Below, piece by piece: positions 10,160 to 21,606 of a DNA stretch of 64,000 nucleotides; within the stretch, counting starts at the first letter, position 1; each line of letters starts with the position of its first letter. The DNA lies in NCBI RefSeq assembly GCF_021134715.1, contig NC_060022.1, positions 2,361,001 through 2,425,000 of the forward strand. The letters are read 5' to 3'. The translations under genes were made by a program, and so were the position numbers. The DNA comes from Daphnia pulex. Lineage: Eukaryota > Arthropoda > Branchiopoda > Diplostraca > Daphniidae. The notes below the pieces were generated by a model. The model was given only the letters and a program-made list of their open reading frames with translations. It searched no databases and was not told where the DNA came from.

Positions 10160-13100
10160 CTATAGATTTGCAGCTTGGCCGACAGAGGAAGATTCCTTAT
10201 TTGAACAAAAGAAAAACGTTAGGATAAGTAAAAAAAAATGAATAGAACAGGGAGTTAAGTATACTTGTTGATCGCTATTCTGAGAATGGTCCGCTGATGC
10301 AGATAGTTCCGTAAGTGGTATAGCTTCCTTACTTCCACTTCCTCTCTGGACGGTAGGGTGAGCAGAGGAAGACCGTGGCCGTACGGGTGTATCGGATCTT
10401 CCTGTTACAGCTAGACCAGGGGCACGACGGAAACCAATTGGTCTGATGCCAAATGGTGATGGAAAGGCATTTCCGGGAGGAGGTCCTACATTACCGGCCA
10501 CTCCACGACTCAAAAGAGCATGGCCTTCATTAAAAATCGTAAAAAAAAAACATTGAAATCGAAGGGTGTGAACAAAGTTCAAAAATAATATTACGCGAAA
10601 GCGAATCCTGTCGCATGGCATGCAATGTTCCTAGCGGTGGTGATGAAGGAGTAGAGGTATTCACATCCAGTAATTTTCCAATCAAATGCATTTTTCTTTG
10701 TCGAGCTTTGATTCGTCCTTTGCTTAATCTAAAAAGGAGACACCTTTCATTACAAATTACAAGGCCAAGGAAGAACTTAGCGATTAGAATTAAAAAAAAG
10801 ACCTCTGTTTAGCAGCCATACATCGAATATGGTCGTCGAAAACAAAACGAGCTGCTAATTGTGGTAATCGGTGCGCAGGACTACGTGAAGATAGAAATGT
10901 AGAAGCCGTTGGCGAATTATGGACGGTCACATGCAAGCAACGTGAATCGTCTTTATCCCCGGTAACTTCAACATCCTAATCAGTAATAGAATCATATAAA
11001 ACAACAATTCCTAAGTATTATTGACAAGATATTGAACCTGTAGGAAACCGACAAACTTGGCGACTCCCCAACCAAGTCTCCTAGAGTCAGGCTCGACCAA
11101 TATCAACTGGTTAGGGTCGATAACTAGAAATCGCCGCAACCTAGTACCCTCTCGGTTGACCACGGTGCATGCTATCAAGTCTGAATTATCTAAAATAATT
11201 ACCAAACGGAAATGTGAATTAATCTCATTTAGAACAGCAAACGATCAAGGGTCATGTCTTACTTAAATCAAGAATATCAGATATTTTAATGCACTGCTGT
11301 ACACAGACTAAGGGAAGTTGAGCTTCTACTTCCCCACTGACCGCTAGACTTAAACGCCTCATCAGCACGAATACTCTTATGGCTCGGCGAGCTCTCTCAA
11401 CCTAAGAAAATATGATTTATAAGACGATAGCATAAATAAATAAAATTTCAATAAAACAAATTTCCAACCTCTCCACAGGGAAGACGTTTGGTAAATTCGA
11501 TACCAGTCATCGGTGTTCCAGTAGGTGGCAATAAAATAGAGCTATCCTGTAGCAGATATTCAACCTATACAAGAAATTATTATTATGTTGACAGAATCAC
11601 TGGTTTAATCAACTGAACGGACCAACCTGCAATGGACGCTTGATAATCTCATTGACTTCTGCTTCAAAGAGCTCGAGAAACATGTCTTCTGACTAAATTG
11701 TTATTCAAGATTCATGTTACATAAACACGCAATATGAAGTATTTGATCTCTGCATACCTTAAAGAATGTTCGAGCCACCATAATGCTCTCCTCTTTCGCT
11801 TGTTCAAGGAGAGCAATATTCTTATCATCCAAACCATGCGGCACTGATGAATTTGGCACAGCAACCACTATAAGCAGGTTGATGGCTAGATCAACGGTAA
11901 CTGGGCGAATTTTGCTAATCATCTGACAGGCAGACGACAGTAACAACATTAGTTTGCCAACCAGGGTCGGCTTCCATTCAACTGTATTCCAAAACGGTTT
12001 ATCTTCGTTGACACCTAATAACAAGAAGAGTTCACACCTAGTATAAAGTTACTTTCTTTACATTAATTTCACCTCTATTTTGCCCAATGGCGTAGAGAAG
12101 ACTTAGGCCAAAAAGAGCTTCGTAGTCATTTTCCGCAGGATCGAGGGATTCTAGAATAGTTTCCAAGTGAGAAGTCAAGTTGCTCGACTCGCCAGAATTC
12201 ATAGCAGTAGATGACGACATTCGCTGCTCTTTTTCTTCGTCCGTGATATTATCTTCAATAGCTGCAGCGTTATCTTGCTGGACAGCGGCGATTGCCATAG
12301 CCTGACTCTCTTCGAAATTTATAAGTATTCTGAGAATAGTGACCACTAAAGGCCTGTGATGAATGATGAGGAAAATTTGACTTAAAAGGAAGAGAGAGAC
12401 TACTCGGCTGACCATAGGACGATCACCACTCTTCATTTGAACTTGTCCTGGAAAATGAAAAATTTTCTTTATAACCTTTATTTTAACAGGCTTAATAAGT
12501 TGGATTACCTTTATTGAGCGAATTGATATAAAGGGGAAGTAAAAGGCGCTGAAAGAGTTGTTCGACCAGAACTTCGTTCAAGTTGTCGATACCAAGGCAG
12601 AGAATATCGTTTACGTAATGTATATGGTCCAGGTGCTCTGCCACTAAATCCGAAAGTCGACCTCTGCTTTGATGACTACAAAGAAATTTTCAATGAACCA
12701 AAATTAAGAAAAATTTTGATGACGACTAAACTTACTCGGCATCAGCCCGAACACAATTATCTAGCTCGACAATATGGTTCCCAATAAACCAGACTAAATT
12801 AGAAAAGTAAGGGGCAGCTGTTCGGTCCCGGATAAAGTTTAGCATAGCCTCATCTCCGACCTGATTCAAATTGGAACATTCAGAAAAAGAATATATTTTC
12901 ATTGATGTATAATATGAGGAGGCTATAGACCATAAACAACCATTTAACCAGATGGCCTTGAAAATATTGCAGTATTTTGTATTACAACATATTTATATTC
13001 TAGTATTTTGTCTAACCTTATAAACGTTTAATGTGAGCGTCCGAACAGCAATTCGCACCATACTCTCCGAGTGATTGAAAAACTTGATCGCTTCAGTATA

Positions 13101-13885
13101 AAGTGGGAAATCATTTGTGTTCTAAGAAACAAATTAATATGGTGTAAATAACAGTAATTCTTTAGTTCAGCAAAGTATTAAATTGTAGTTTACCTCATTA
13201 AAAAAGAAGTGTATGGTGTGGACATTCAATTTTAGTGACAAGGTCTTAAGAAAAGATATGTAATAAGCCATCACTTCCTCGTCAGAGAAATCAAACTTGT
13301 GCACTATGATGCAGTTGACATGGTTATTTGATAATAAATAATCTGTATGAGACATTCAAAATTCCATTTAGATATTTCTCAATAAAAATTTAAATTAAAA
13401 AAAAACTCACACAAAGAAGTTTCATTGCGGATGTTCTCAAATAAAATATTCAAAGTCTGCAAAAGCTGGACACAGACAAATGATCCACATTTTTGTTTCA
13501 TTATTCTCAAGAAAAATGAAAGCATATTTTTCTCCAAAAAAAAACTAAGAAATGAAATTTAGTGATCAATTTGTAAGTTTAAAAATATAGTGTAAGAAAG
13601 CATACTCAAACACTGAGCTGTCATTTTGGTCTCCCCAGATGAGAATTTCTGTAATTGATCTTAAACTTTCAACCAGTAAGCTTCGGTTACTTTCACTAAC
13701 TGTTTGGTTCTTGATCATCACATTGTATAGATACCTAAAAATGAATCAAAATATCATTTGCAATATGAAGAAATTTTCTATGATGTCCTTCAATATTCTG
13801 CTTACTTCAGATGATCCAGTGAATGCGGATTCTTGGGTTTCGACCCACCTCCTCCAAACCATGAACCAGAACGACTTCGAAACAT
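10160..13885 (-). CDS. CLEC16A: CLEC16A / endosomal maturation defective orthologue, 17 exons
   Basis: Membrane-associated regulator of endosome maturation, autophagy and mitophagy (human CLEC16A, fly ema). Exons from 5' to 3': 13885-13806, 13734-13606, 13544-13411, 13342-13194, 13121-13017, 12860-12736, 12675-12509, 12447-12073, 12014-11758, 11692-11627, 11564-11469, 11401-11263, 11189-11038, 10975-10803, 10728-10595, 10524-10265, 10195-10160. All join in phase to 858 residues; human is about 1,050. The N-terminal FPL region is very conserved ([47 protein letters not shown]), followed by [16 protein letters not shown], LPPTGTP.TGI.F.KRLPCGE and RLGWG..KF.G.LQ blocks. The C-terminal 120 residues are low-complexity Ser/Pro/Gly. 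It diverges from SSR2 and its 3' end abuts NAXD. The last intron is a multiple of three and could be retained. Confidence 0.95.
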
Positions 13886-14395
13886 ATTTTTTACCCTTAA
13901 ACTTTGAGCAAGTTCTAAGTTCTTATAAAATGAATGTCTTCATCAACAATAGATAAATTTTACAGTGACTTTTAAGCAATGTTATGTTCCTGATAACCCT
14001 GCTTTGTTTTTAATGGACGTAGTACACTAGCAGACTACAGTGCTCAGTCCAGTCCACTGTAGGTCGTATTACGAAGGATGCAGCATTGAAATTTTTATCA
14101 CAGGTGAAAATATAAATGAAAATAAATTTGCATTAAAGAAAACACGAAATGATCGGAATAAAAAATTTGTCTTTTAAAAAAATGGGCAGCATAATCATTT
14201 CTAAATTTTTTTGTTCAAAAAGCATCAAACGGTCGTTGGCAATCATTTCAGAATGTTTTAAACATTACGATAATTCAAACGTATCTTCAGCCAATTTATA
14301 TGAAATCTTCTTAGTTTAAATATTTTTTATGAATGTGTCAAAACTTAATAGGATAAAAAAACAATTATTAAAATAATATGCGTGCGCGCACGAAA
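13886..14395. other. Divergent intergenic region CLEC16A / SSR2
   Basis: About 500 AT-rich bases between two divergently transcribed genes, whose start codons are 942 bases apart. It must hold both promoters. A GC-richer patch at 14015-14085 and a CpG-rich patch at 14378-14500 stand out as likely start-site areas. No TATA box is obvious. Confidence 0.45.
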
Positions 14396-14519
14396 GAATA
14401 AGAAACGTCCGGCAACCACCAGTGAGTTGTCACGTCAAACGAGGCTTTACAAAAAAGCCGGCAGGTGGCGGCGTCAATACTTCACGTTCTCAAGTCCAAA
14501 TACTTTCAATCTGAATCTG
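14396..14519 (+). other. Probable noncoding first exon of SSR2
   Basis: A CG-richer stretch ends at a consensus GTAAGT donor (14520), matching an acceptor AACAG at 14815, 11 bases before the SSR2 start codon. The 5' end is a guess from composition. The 296-base intron would be the longest in the gene. Confidence 0.5.
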
Positions 14520-14826
14520 GTAAGTCCTAATTTCCATTCCTCTCTGTTTTGCGTATTAAAAACACGGTTAGTGGTTTGAATTCATTTTCTGAATATTATT
14601 CAGACCATTCTATACATTTCTAGTTTCAAATATTGTTTATTTGAAGTAACTTGATGGATAATAATGGTTGGATAAGATACCCGGCGTTCAATTCGTCAAG
14701 TGGTTGACACTAGATTTTCTTGCCTTAAATATTGAATCTTTTTTTGTAAATGTATAGTAGTAAGAACCATGGTTTTGCATGAACTTATGCTCTATTTATT
14801 TTGGAATCCGAACAGGTCCTTTCACC

Positions 14827-15657
14827 ATGGATAACTGGCTCAAAATCTGCTTATTGGTTGTGTTTGCTGTTGCAACAACCGGAAATGAAGAAGCAACACC
14901 TGCCAAGCTTCTTTTCTCAAAGCAAATTCTAAACAAATACCTCGTTGAAGGAATGGACATTGTTATCAAGTGAGTTGAACACAATTTTGTGCTGAATTTG
15001 GAATTTTTCACTAGTCTTTTCATTTTCTCTCCTAGATATTCTCTCTTCAATGTTGGTGGTACTGCAGCCCTTGATGTTCAAGTTGCTGATAACACATTTG
15101 GACCCCAAGACTTTGAAGTTGTTGGTGGTCAGCTGAAGGTCACAATTGGTATGTTTTTCGCCAAAAAAAATTCTTGTTTGCATTGGATTTCATACTAAAT
15201 TCAATTTTATCATAGATCGCATTGCTCCTGGTTCTAACGCTACTCACGTAGTCGTCATCCGTCCATCAAAGTTCGGATATTTCAATTTCACTGCGGCTGA
15301 AGTCACCTACTTACCAAGTGAAAATGCTGCTGAGGTATTACTGATCAGGATCTATCCAGTTGAAACGGAAATAACATATTTTTATTTTTAGGCACTCGTT
15401 GGTCTTTCTAGCGAACCCGGACAGGGTGCTATTGTGCCATTCAAGGAGTACGACCGAAAGTTTTCTCCTCATTTGGTAATTTATTGACTTCCGCCTTTAT
15501 TGTGTAACGTAACTAACTATAATTTATTTGATTGAATTAGTTGGATTGGCTGTCCTTTGCCGTTATGTCGATGCCTTCTTTGGTGCTTCCTTTTGCCTTG
15601 TGGTTCTCTTCAAAATCCAAATACGAAGCTGTCTTAACACAGAAGAAAGACAAGTAA
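14827..15657 (+). CDS. SSR2: Translocon-associated protein subunit beta
   Basis: Single-pass ER membrane subunit of the TRAP complex, which sits at the Sec61 translocon and helps selected signal sequences enter. Exons 14827-14969, 15036-15148, 15216-15334, 15392-15475 and 15541-15657 give 191 residues (human 183). Residues 1-18 are a signal peptide. The lumenal part has [14 protein letters not shown] and FG.. repeats of the family and N-glycosylation sequons at NAT and NFT. A transmembrane segment lies at about 153-175, and the cytosolic tail is short and Lys-rich ([14 protein letters not shown]). The start CACCATGG has an excellent context. Introns are 57-67 bp. Confidence 0.96.
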
Positions 15658-15804
15658 AGTAGCTACGGGGATTTATCAACAACTTTGAAGTGAAGTAAAA
15701 ATAACCCTCCACTCTGCAAAGACTTATGTGTGCTCGAAGAGGCAGTATGTTATCATTTTTCTGTTAAAGAAAATCAACTGAGGGTTTTTACGGGTGCAAG
15801 CAGA

Positions 15805-15810
15805 AATAAA
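15805..15810 (+). terminator. Poly(A) signal of SSR2
   Basis: AATAAA 148 bases after the stop codon. Confidence 0.55.
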
Positions 15811-16649
15811 ACTGTTTTATCCTGATCAGTGTGTTTTCATTACAGCGGTACATATCTTTGATATCAGCCGGCGCAGCTATGTAATTGATCGAGAGCATAA
15901 ACCGTTGACAAAAGTAATGAGAAAGTTGGATCAAATGAGAACTGAGGGATCTTGCAGATACCAAAAACGGTTTCGCGTTTTTTTGGCATGTACAGCTTTG
16001 TCTTGAGTACTTCTGAAAGTCGGAACGTAAAGACGGATTTAGTTATACAGCATCCGGCTAGGAAATAGCGCAAAATGCTAAGACTGTATTAAAAGCAATC
16101 TGCAGAGCCAATCGTCATAAAGACGGAGATCGAAAGAGCCCAGAATTGGCAGCGGCGAAAAGAGCTATAAAGGCGAAATGAAATGGAAGATTTAAGGGTG
16201 TGTATAAAACAGGGCTGCTCATATGGCTTTATTACCTTATAATAGTATTTTAGTGAACCAGACAGAATGAGTTCACTCAATGTGGCTGGCAGTGGAGCTC
16301 CGCAGAATAAGTGATGTTGGGCAGGGCGGCAAGCCCTGCCCTGTATAGGCTGGTAAAACGGGGTATACGTCTAATTAGTTTTGAGCGTTACTACGAATTA
16401 AATTTGAAGAAGTGACTTGTGAGTTGTGACTGTTACTCTGTCCGAGTTAAGAACTAAGAATAGATTCATTTTTCTATTTCTTACCAAGACATAAAATTAT
16501 TGCAATTGGTACAACTACATTAATTTGGCATTGGCATACTGTCAACAACAAATTTGTTTGATAGAGGCCACATAGAGGTTTTTGAGGGGTGTAATAATAA
16601 CGTGACAAATTTTTAAACTTTATGATCGGTTCATTAATATAAAGCAAGA
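15811..16649. other. Intergenic spacer, SSR2 to TAF6
   Basis: About 840 bases without a recognisable gene. The only striking structure is a perfect 9-bp GC-rich stem at 16319-16341. The last 100 bases are AT-rich and should include the TAF6 promoter. Confidence 0.5.
16319..16341. repeat. Perfect GC-rich hairpin
   Basis: GGGCAGGGC and its exact complement GCCCTGCCC flank a 5-base loop, in otherwise AT-rich DNA. Function unknown. Confidence 0.75.
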
Positions 16650-19082
16650 ATGAGTGAATACGAATCTGCTGGCGGTCTTAATCTGCCAATTGAATCCATG
16701 AAAATGATGGCAGAAAGTGTCGGTGTCGCCGGTCTATCAGACTCGGCTGCTAAGGAATTGGCAGATGAAATTAATTTCAGAGTTAAGACCATTATCCAAG
16801 ATGCAACAAAATTCATGCACCATGGAAAAAGGAAAAAACTTTCTACAATGGATGTTGACCATGCACTTAAAATTAAAAATATTGAAGTAAGTTGGAGAAT
16901 GTTTGAAATTGTTCATTTTGAATTCTCGATCATAATTTCTTTTCTTTCTAGCCTCTGTATGGGTTTTCAAATCCAGACCACATTCCTTTTAGATTTGCAA
17001 GTGGTGGAGGCCGTGAATTGCATTTCCTAGAAGATAAAGAACTGGACATTGCCGATATCATTGGCGGTTCTCTGCCAAAGTTACCATTAGATGTTTCTCT
17101 AAGAGGTACATTTATTCAACTACCCTTCAAAGTGACTGATTATTCACTTTACAAACATGTATTTAGCTCATTGGCTTAGTATTGATGGAATACAGCCAGC
17201 AGTTCCAGAAAATCCCCCATCCTTGTCCAAAGATCAACAGCGGCTGGAAAGCTCTGACCCAGTCTCTAAACTTGCTAAAATTGGGGACAAAACCAAAAAG
17301 GCTTCAACTCTCACGTAAGTTGTTTTAATCACTTAATTATTTCAATTTCAATTCACATTTCTTTTGTTTTCAGAGCAATTAACAAACCTAAAACAGAAAC
17401 TGTTCAAGTTAAACAGCTTACAGCGCACGAATTGTCTGTTGAACAGCAACTCTACTATAAAGAAATTACTGAGGCGTGTGTTGGCTCCGATGAAGCCAGA
17501 CGAGCTGTAAGAGATTGTGATTTATATATTTGTTGGTTCCTTCCGAATACCCTTTTTTGTGTTGATTCATTTTAGGAAGCATTCCAAAGTTTGGCTTCAG
17601 ATCCTGGATTACATCAAATGCTACCTCGCCTGTGCACCTTTATCGCTGAAGGCGTTCGAGTTAACGTTGTTCAAAACAATTTGGCACCTCTTATTTACCT
17701 TATGCGAATGGTTAAAGCACTGCTTTCCAATCAAACGCTTTACCTTGAAAAATATGTGAGTTTACATTTTTGCAGTTCTTTCCCAGAAAGCCCCGTTATG
17801 TATAATTTCATTTATGTTTTCAGCTTCACGAGTTAGTTCCTGCTGTCACGTCTTGCATGGTCAGCAAACAACTTTGTCTTCGGCCAGAAGTGGACAATCA
17901 TTGGGCTTTGAGAGATTTCTCTTCACGCCTGATTGCACAAATTTGCAAGAATTACCACACAACGACGAATAATTGCCAGACTCGTGTCACGCGATTGTTC
18001 TGTCGAGCGCTGGCCAACGACAAAATGCCATTGGCGTCATTTTACGGGGCTCTCGTTGGTAATTTCATCATTGTATAGGGCCCAAATGATTTAATCAATT
18101 TTTCAATTTCGTCAAATTACAGGATTATCCGAATTGGGAACGGAAGTGATCAAAGCCTTCATTATTCCGAAAATACGAGCGATAGGTGAACGCATCGAAC
18201 TTTACTTGGATGGAACAGGGCAGGCCAATGCCGATCGGATAGCAGCCTCCCACATCAAGCAATTGACGATCGTATGGTGTTCCCTTGAAAACTTTTTCAT
18301 CCGTCAGCTCCTATGTTCTGATTTCAATTACAGAAAGTCATGGTGCCTATATTGAAAGTGACGCGCCAACCGCCTGATAACATTGACGATTACCGTCAGG
18401 AGTTCGGGTATCTTGGGCCGGCTCTTCACGGCGCCGTAACTAGAGCCCGATCTCAGAACACAACTCCGGCGGCGTCGTCTACTGGCATTTCATCAGCTGC
18501 ATGTAAGGATTTTGTTACTCATTCATAGGGTGGTATCAGGGTCAAGTCCAATAATCGTAAAATGTCTTTAGCTGGCAGTCTAGGAATATCTGCTGGGCGT
18601 GGGACTATCGTCATGGGCGGAGCTTCCAGTTCAGCTGCGACTTCGCGAACTCAAAGTGGCGCTGTAGCCAACGCTGCTGGCAATCCTACTAAATACATGT
18701 TCGTGACTTCTAGACCTTCAACTCCTGTTCAGGTACACACACACACACAATGATTCAACTGATGTAGAAAATCATTTCTGTATTGTGCTTCCAGGCTGCC
18801 GCCCCTCAGACCACTCAGGTCGTCAAATTAGTTTCCGGCGCTGGACAGGGAAATAAACCGAATACCATGTCTGGCAACCAACCTAAATACGTGATGGTTC
18901 AAGCATCCAACACCACCCAAATCGTTCGGGTAAAATGGCACATATTTGTTTGGTCAAAAGAAAATATCAGTTAACTTGATTTTTTGCTAATTAAGGCTCC
19001 TATAAAAGTGGAAGGCGGTGAAGCGACGGTGGAATCTACCATGGAAATCAAGACGGAAAATATCACCATTCTCGATGATTGA
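16650..19082 (+). CDS. TAF6: Transcription initiation factor TFIID subunit 6
   Basis: Core TFIID subunit that pairs with TAF9 through a histone fold. Exons 16650-16886, 16952-17105, 17167-17314, 17374-17506, 17576-17755, 17824-18058, 18123-18271, 18334-18502, 18572-18732, 18795-18929 and 18996-19082 join to 595 residues. Residues 9-79 form the H4-like histone fold ([19 protein letters not shown]..., [13 protein letters not shown]). PLYGF follows, then the HEAT-repeat C-terminal domain from about 180 to 400 ([64 protein letters not shown]). The tail is Ser/Thr/Gln-rich and ends in acidic residues. The poly(A) signal is only 47 bases past the stop, which fits the crowded convergent arrangement with golgin-45. 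Confidence 0.97.
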
Positions 19083-19128
19083 GACAAATATAATGAAATA
19101 ATGGAACTTTTCTCTTTTATGCAATGCT

Positions 19129-19134
19129 AATAAA
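19129..19134 (+). terminator. Poly(A) signal of TAF6
   Basis: AATAAA 47 bases downstream of the TAF6 stop and about 100 bases from the convergent golgin-45 stop at 19233. Confidence 0.6.
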
Positions 19135-19232
19135 TGAATGATTGATTTAAATAGAAATCTCAAAAAGTGTCGAAGACGACAATAGCAATAATAATAATAT
19201 AAATTGATCCGTTGCGCAAAATATGCCAGGTT

Positions 19233-20734
19233 TCAAATGACGTGAACTTGCCCGGTGCAATGCGGACAGCAGGTAAAGAATGACTTGTTCATGGAACGAC
19301 GGGCCAGGGCTGCTACGTGATGAGCTGTAACATCGTTAGTTAATTCTGACATAGTACAGGAACCAACTGGATGATCCGTCATAACCTAAATTTTCAATTT
19401 AACTTGTAGGACCTTTCTTTTAAGCTAAACGAAATAAAACGCACCTCTTGGGCGGCAAGCTGGGCTGGAGACAGTTTCGCCGCGATAGAAGGATGAACAG
19501 CAGTTGAACGGGCTGCTGAATCTTCATCTCCTCTGACTTGAGTGTAGGTACCCAATAAACGTTTTGCGAGGCTTTCGACGAGTCTCAGAACGGACACACT
19601 TCCCTCTATCACGTCGTAAGCAACCAATTCCGGAGTCTTTTGACTCGACGCTCCAAGTGGATGAAAGGCACTGTTTAAGGCTTTCAAATGACTGAAAATA
19701 AAAGGGGGGCAATAAAATCAAATAAGTTGTAATCTCTCAATAATGTTAATAGTATAACTATAGTACTTGTAGGTTTGGTTTTGGTGGTTTTGAATAGAAT
19801 TCATTTCATCGAGTAATCCTTGAATGCACAATTGAAGATTATTATTGCGGGTGCAGAGGGCGGATTTCCATCGGGTTAATTCGTCAATAATCACACTATC
19901 GATTCAAGAAAGAGATTGTATAATATGTTTGGATTTGTTTGTTTTTTTAAGGAATAAATCTACCTAGATGCCAAGAATTTGCTTCTCCAGATATCTGCTT
20001 CGATCGATAGCTTTTCTTTCTGCTCAAAGTCCAAAGCAATTTTCTCGACGTACTGTCTGATATTATCGCCCAGTTTCACTTTGTCTTCTGTTAAAAAATG
20101 AACTCTGGCTTCCATATCTTCTCCAACACTTGCCACCAGTAATGCTTTCAATTCTGCATTGACCTATTGATTCAAAGTGAGATGAATATGATCATGTTAG
20201 AATGATGTTTGGAATACATGTTACTTTAATACATACCTTGCATTGAATTGCCAGTTGTTTTTCTAGCTCTTCCTTCTCTTTAACTATTTTGTCGTAGTCT
20301 TGTTGGCACACCACATTGCTGACAGTAGAATCTTGTTCTTTACTTGATTTCTTAGCACAATTTTCTATGCCTTTCAAATGGTGAGCGAGTTCTTTTTTGC
20401 TGATCTTCTTCTTCGATGGGACAATGGGTTTGACTGCTGCCTTGTACGGCTCGTAGGGAACAAACTTGGCCTTCTTGTTTTCCATGGCTGAACTGGACGT
20501 TTTGGGTTTCATTCCTGAGAGGTTGGATATTGGTACAAGGCTAATGATCCTTTCAGCCGGTGGTGGAGACTTCAGCGGCAATATGCTCAGCCTCTCCATG
20601 GCATTCACTGCAAAGGCACTTTTGACATCTGAAGTAATTGGTGTGTCTAACGATTCCATACCGTCGCCCTCCGTCCGAGGGCAAGAAGTATTAATCAACG
20701 TTGGCTTATTATTGTTGCTAAAGCTGTTTTCCAT
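19233..20734 (-). CDS. BLZF1: Golgin-45 (basic leucine zipper nuclear factor 1)
   Basis: Golgi matrix protein that in vertebrates binds Rab2 and the GRASP55 PDZ domains. Exons 20734-20237, 20163-19964, 19895-19767, 19691-19445 and 19385-19233 join to 408 residues. The N-terminal 110 residues are low-complexity Pro/Ser/Lys. A Lys-rich coiled coil follows from about 120 to 280. It contains the family hallmark near I..D.WRSKFLASR (about 213-222) and ELTRWKSAL. The C-terminus FTCCPHCTGQVHVI corresponds to the CC..C.G ending of human golgin-45 and is hydrophobic at the last residue, as needed for a PDZ ligand. The gene is convergent with TAF6, with 150 bases between stop codons. Identification rests on remembered family motifs. 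Confidence 0.85.
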
Positions 20735-20829
20735 CTTCGTCGTTGTAGGAAAATGTGACGTTTATGTTTTGAAAATACCGTCAAAACTTTTAAGTGGAAA
20801 AAAATAAAATCACGGTTCAATCTGCCGTA

Positions 20830-20835
20830 TTTATT
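20830..20835 (-). terminator. Poly(A) signal of CEP19
   Basis: TTTATT on the plus strand, AATAAA on the minus, 175 bases past the CEP19 stop and about 95 bases upstream of the golgin-45 start. The two minus-strand genes are nearly contiguous. Confidence 0.5.
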
Positions 20836-21009
20836 TTATAAAAAAATAGAATCTATGTACACTGTTTTATTAACGAGTTTCTCAGACGTACAGCCTTGTT
20901 CATGAAATAACTCGGTGACGTGGAAAATCTCTCTCGATTGTTTTGACAGCTAAAAAGAGCAAATCATTTACATGTTTCTGACTGAGCACACAGCGTTGCC
21001 AAATATTTT

Positions 21010-21513
21010 CTATTCACTATTATCTTCGTCCCAGTCGGAAACGCGATCGGGTCGATGGAAAGCCACTTGCTTGTCGTAAACGAATCGAGGATCCGACGGA
21101 CCGATGACGTTGTTGATAAAAGTCAATTCCATCAGCTCCTTTTGACGTTTGAGTTCCGGTTCGGAAACGACATTCAAATCCCGTTCGACGTCGACCGAGA
21201 AGCGTTGCGTCACTTGTCGTACGGCCTCGTCCACGTCCAATCCGATCATCACTTGCTGGGCGATTGAAATGAGTTTGGTCAATACCACAGTGGGGACGGC
21301 GGCCAAATAGGTCATGTGACGTAATTTCAATTCCTCGGCTCTGGCCCAGGGATCGGCTGGTGATTTCAGGTTCCTAATCGGCATGAATCTCTTCCTCACT
21401 TTGACCTCACCATCCTGGTAGAGAAGAATCAAACTCAACGGGTCCAGTTTCAATCCGATCTTCCGGGCACGGATGACACGACTCGTTTTGCCGGCCCACT
21501 GCGGTGACGCCAT
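21010..21513 (-). CDS. CEP19: Centrosomal protein of 19 kDa, intronless
   Basis: Centriole and ciliary-base protein; in vertebrates it is recruited by FOP and CEP350 and brings RABL2 to the cilium. A single uninterrupted exon encodes 167 residues (human 163). Family features are KIGLKLDPLSLILLY.DGE.K.RKR.MP.RN near the start, RAEELK.R...YL, DVERDLN....ELKR.KELM and DP.FVYD..V.F with an acidic WD.D end. Lack of introns is notable beside its multi-exon neighbours and may reflect an ancient retrocopy or intron loss. A consensus X-box lies 79 bases upstream of the ATG, as expected for a ciliary gene. Confidence 0.92.
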   Translation of the reverse strand: MASPQWAGKTSRVIRARKIGLKLDPLSLILLYQDGEVKVRKRFMPIRNLKSPADPWARAEELKLRHMTYLAAVPTVVLTKLISIAQQVMIGLDVDEAVRQVTQRFSVDVERDLNVVSEPELKRQKELMELTFINNVIGPSDPRFVYDKQVAFHRPDRVSDWDEDNSE

Positions 21514-21591
21514 GTCTACAAGGCTGACTCACCAACGATTCTTTTAGCGCATTATTTTATGTTTTCGCCCCCCTTTGTTGTTATTTTGACG

Positions 21592-21606
21592 GTCGCTAGG
21601 GGCAAC
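21592..21606 (-). promoter_or_regulatory. RFX X-box upstream of CEP19
   Basis: GTCGCT-AGG-GGCAAC fits the X-box consensus RYYNYY-N(1-3)-RRNRAC at every position, read on either strand. It lies 79-93 bases upstream of the CEP19 ATG. RFX factors (DAF-19 in nematodes, Rfx in flies) control ciliary genes through such sites in this distance range. Confidence 0.65.

Noticed and set aside
10160..10621. A separate 153-residue gene at the end of CLEC16A
   Set aside because: The first 30 residues are read from the intron and wrong frame of CLEC16A exons 15-16. The rest is exons 16-17 of that gene.
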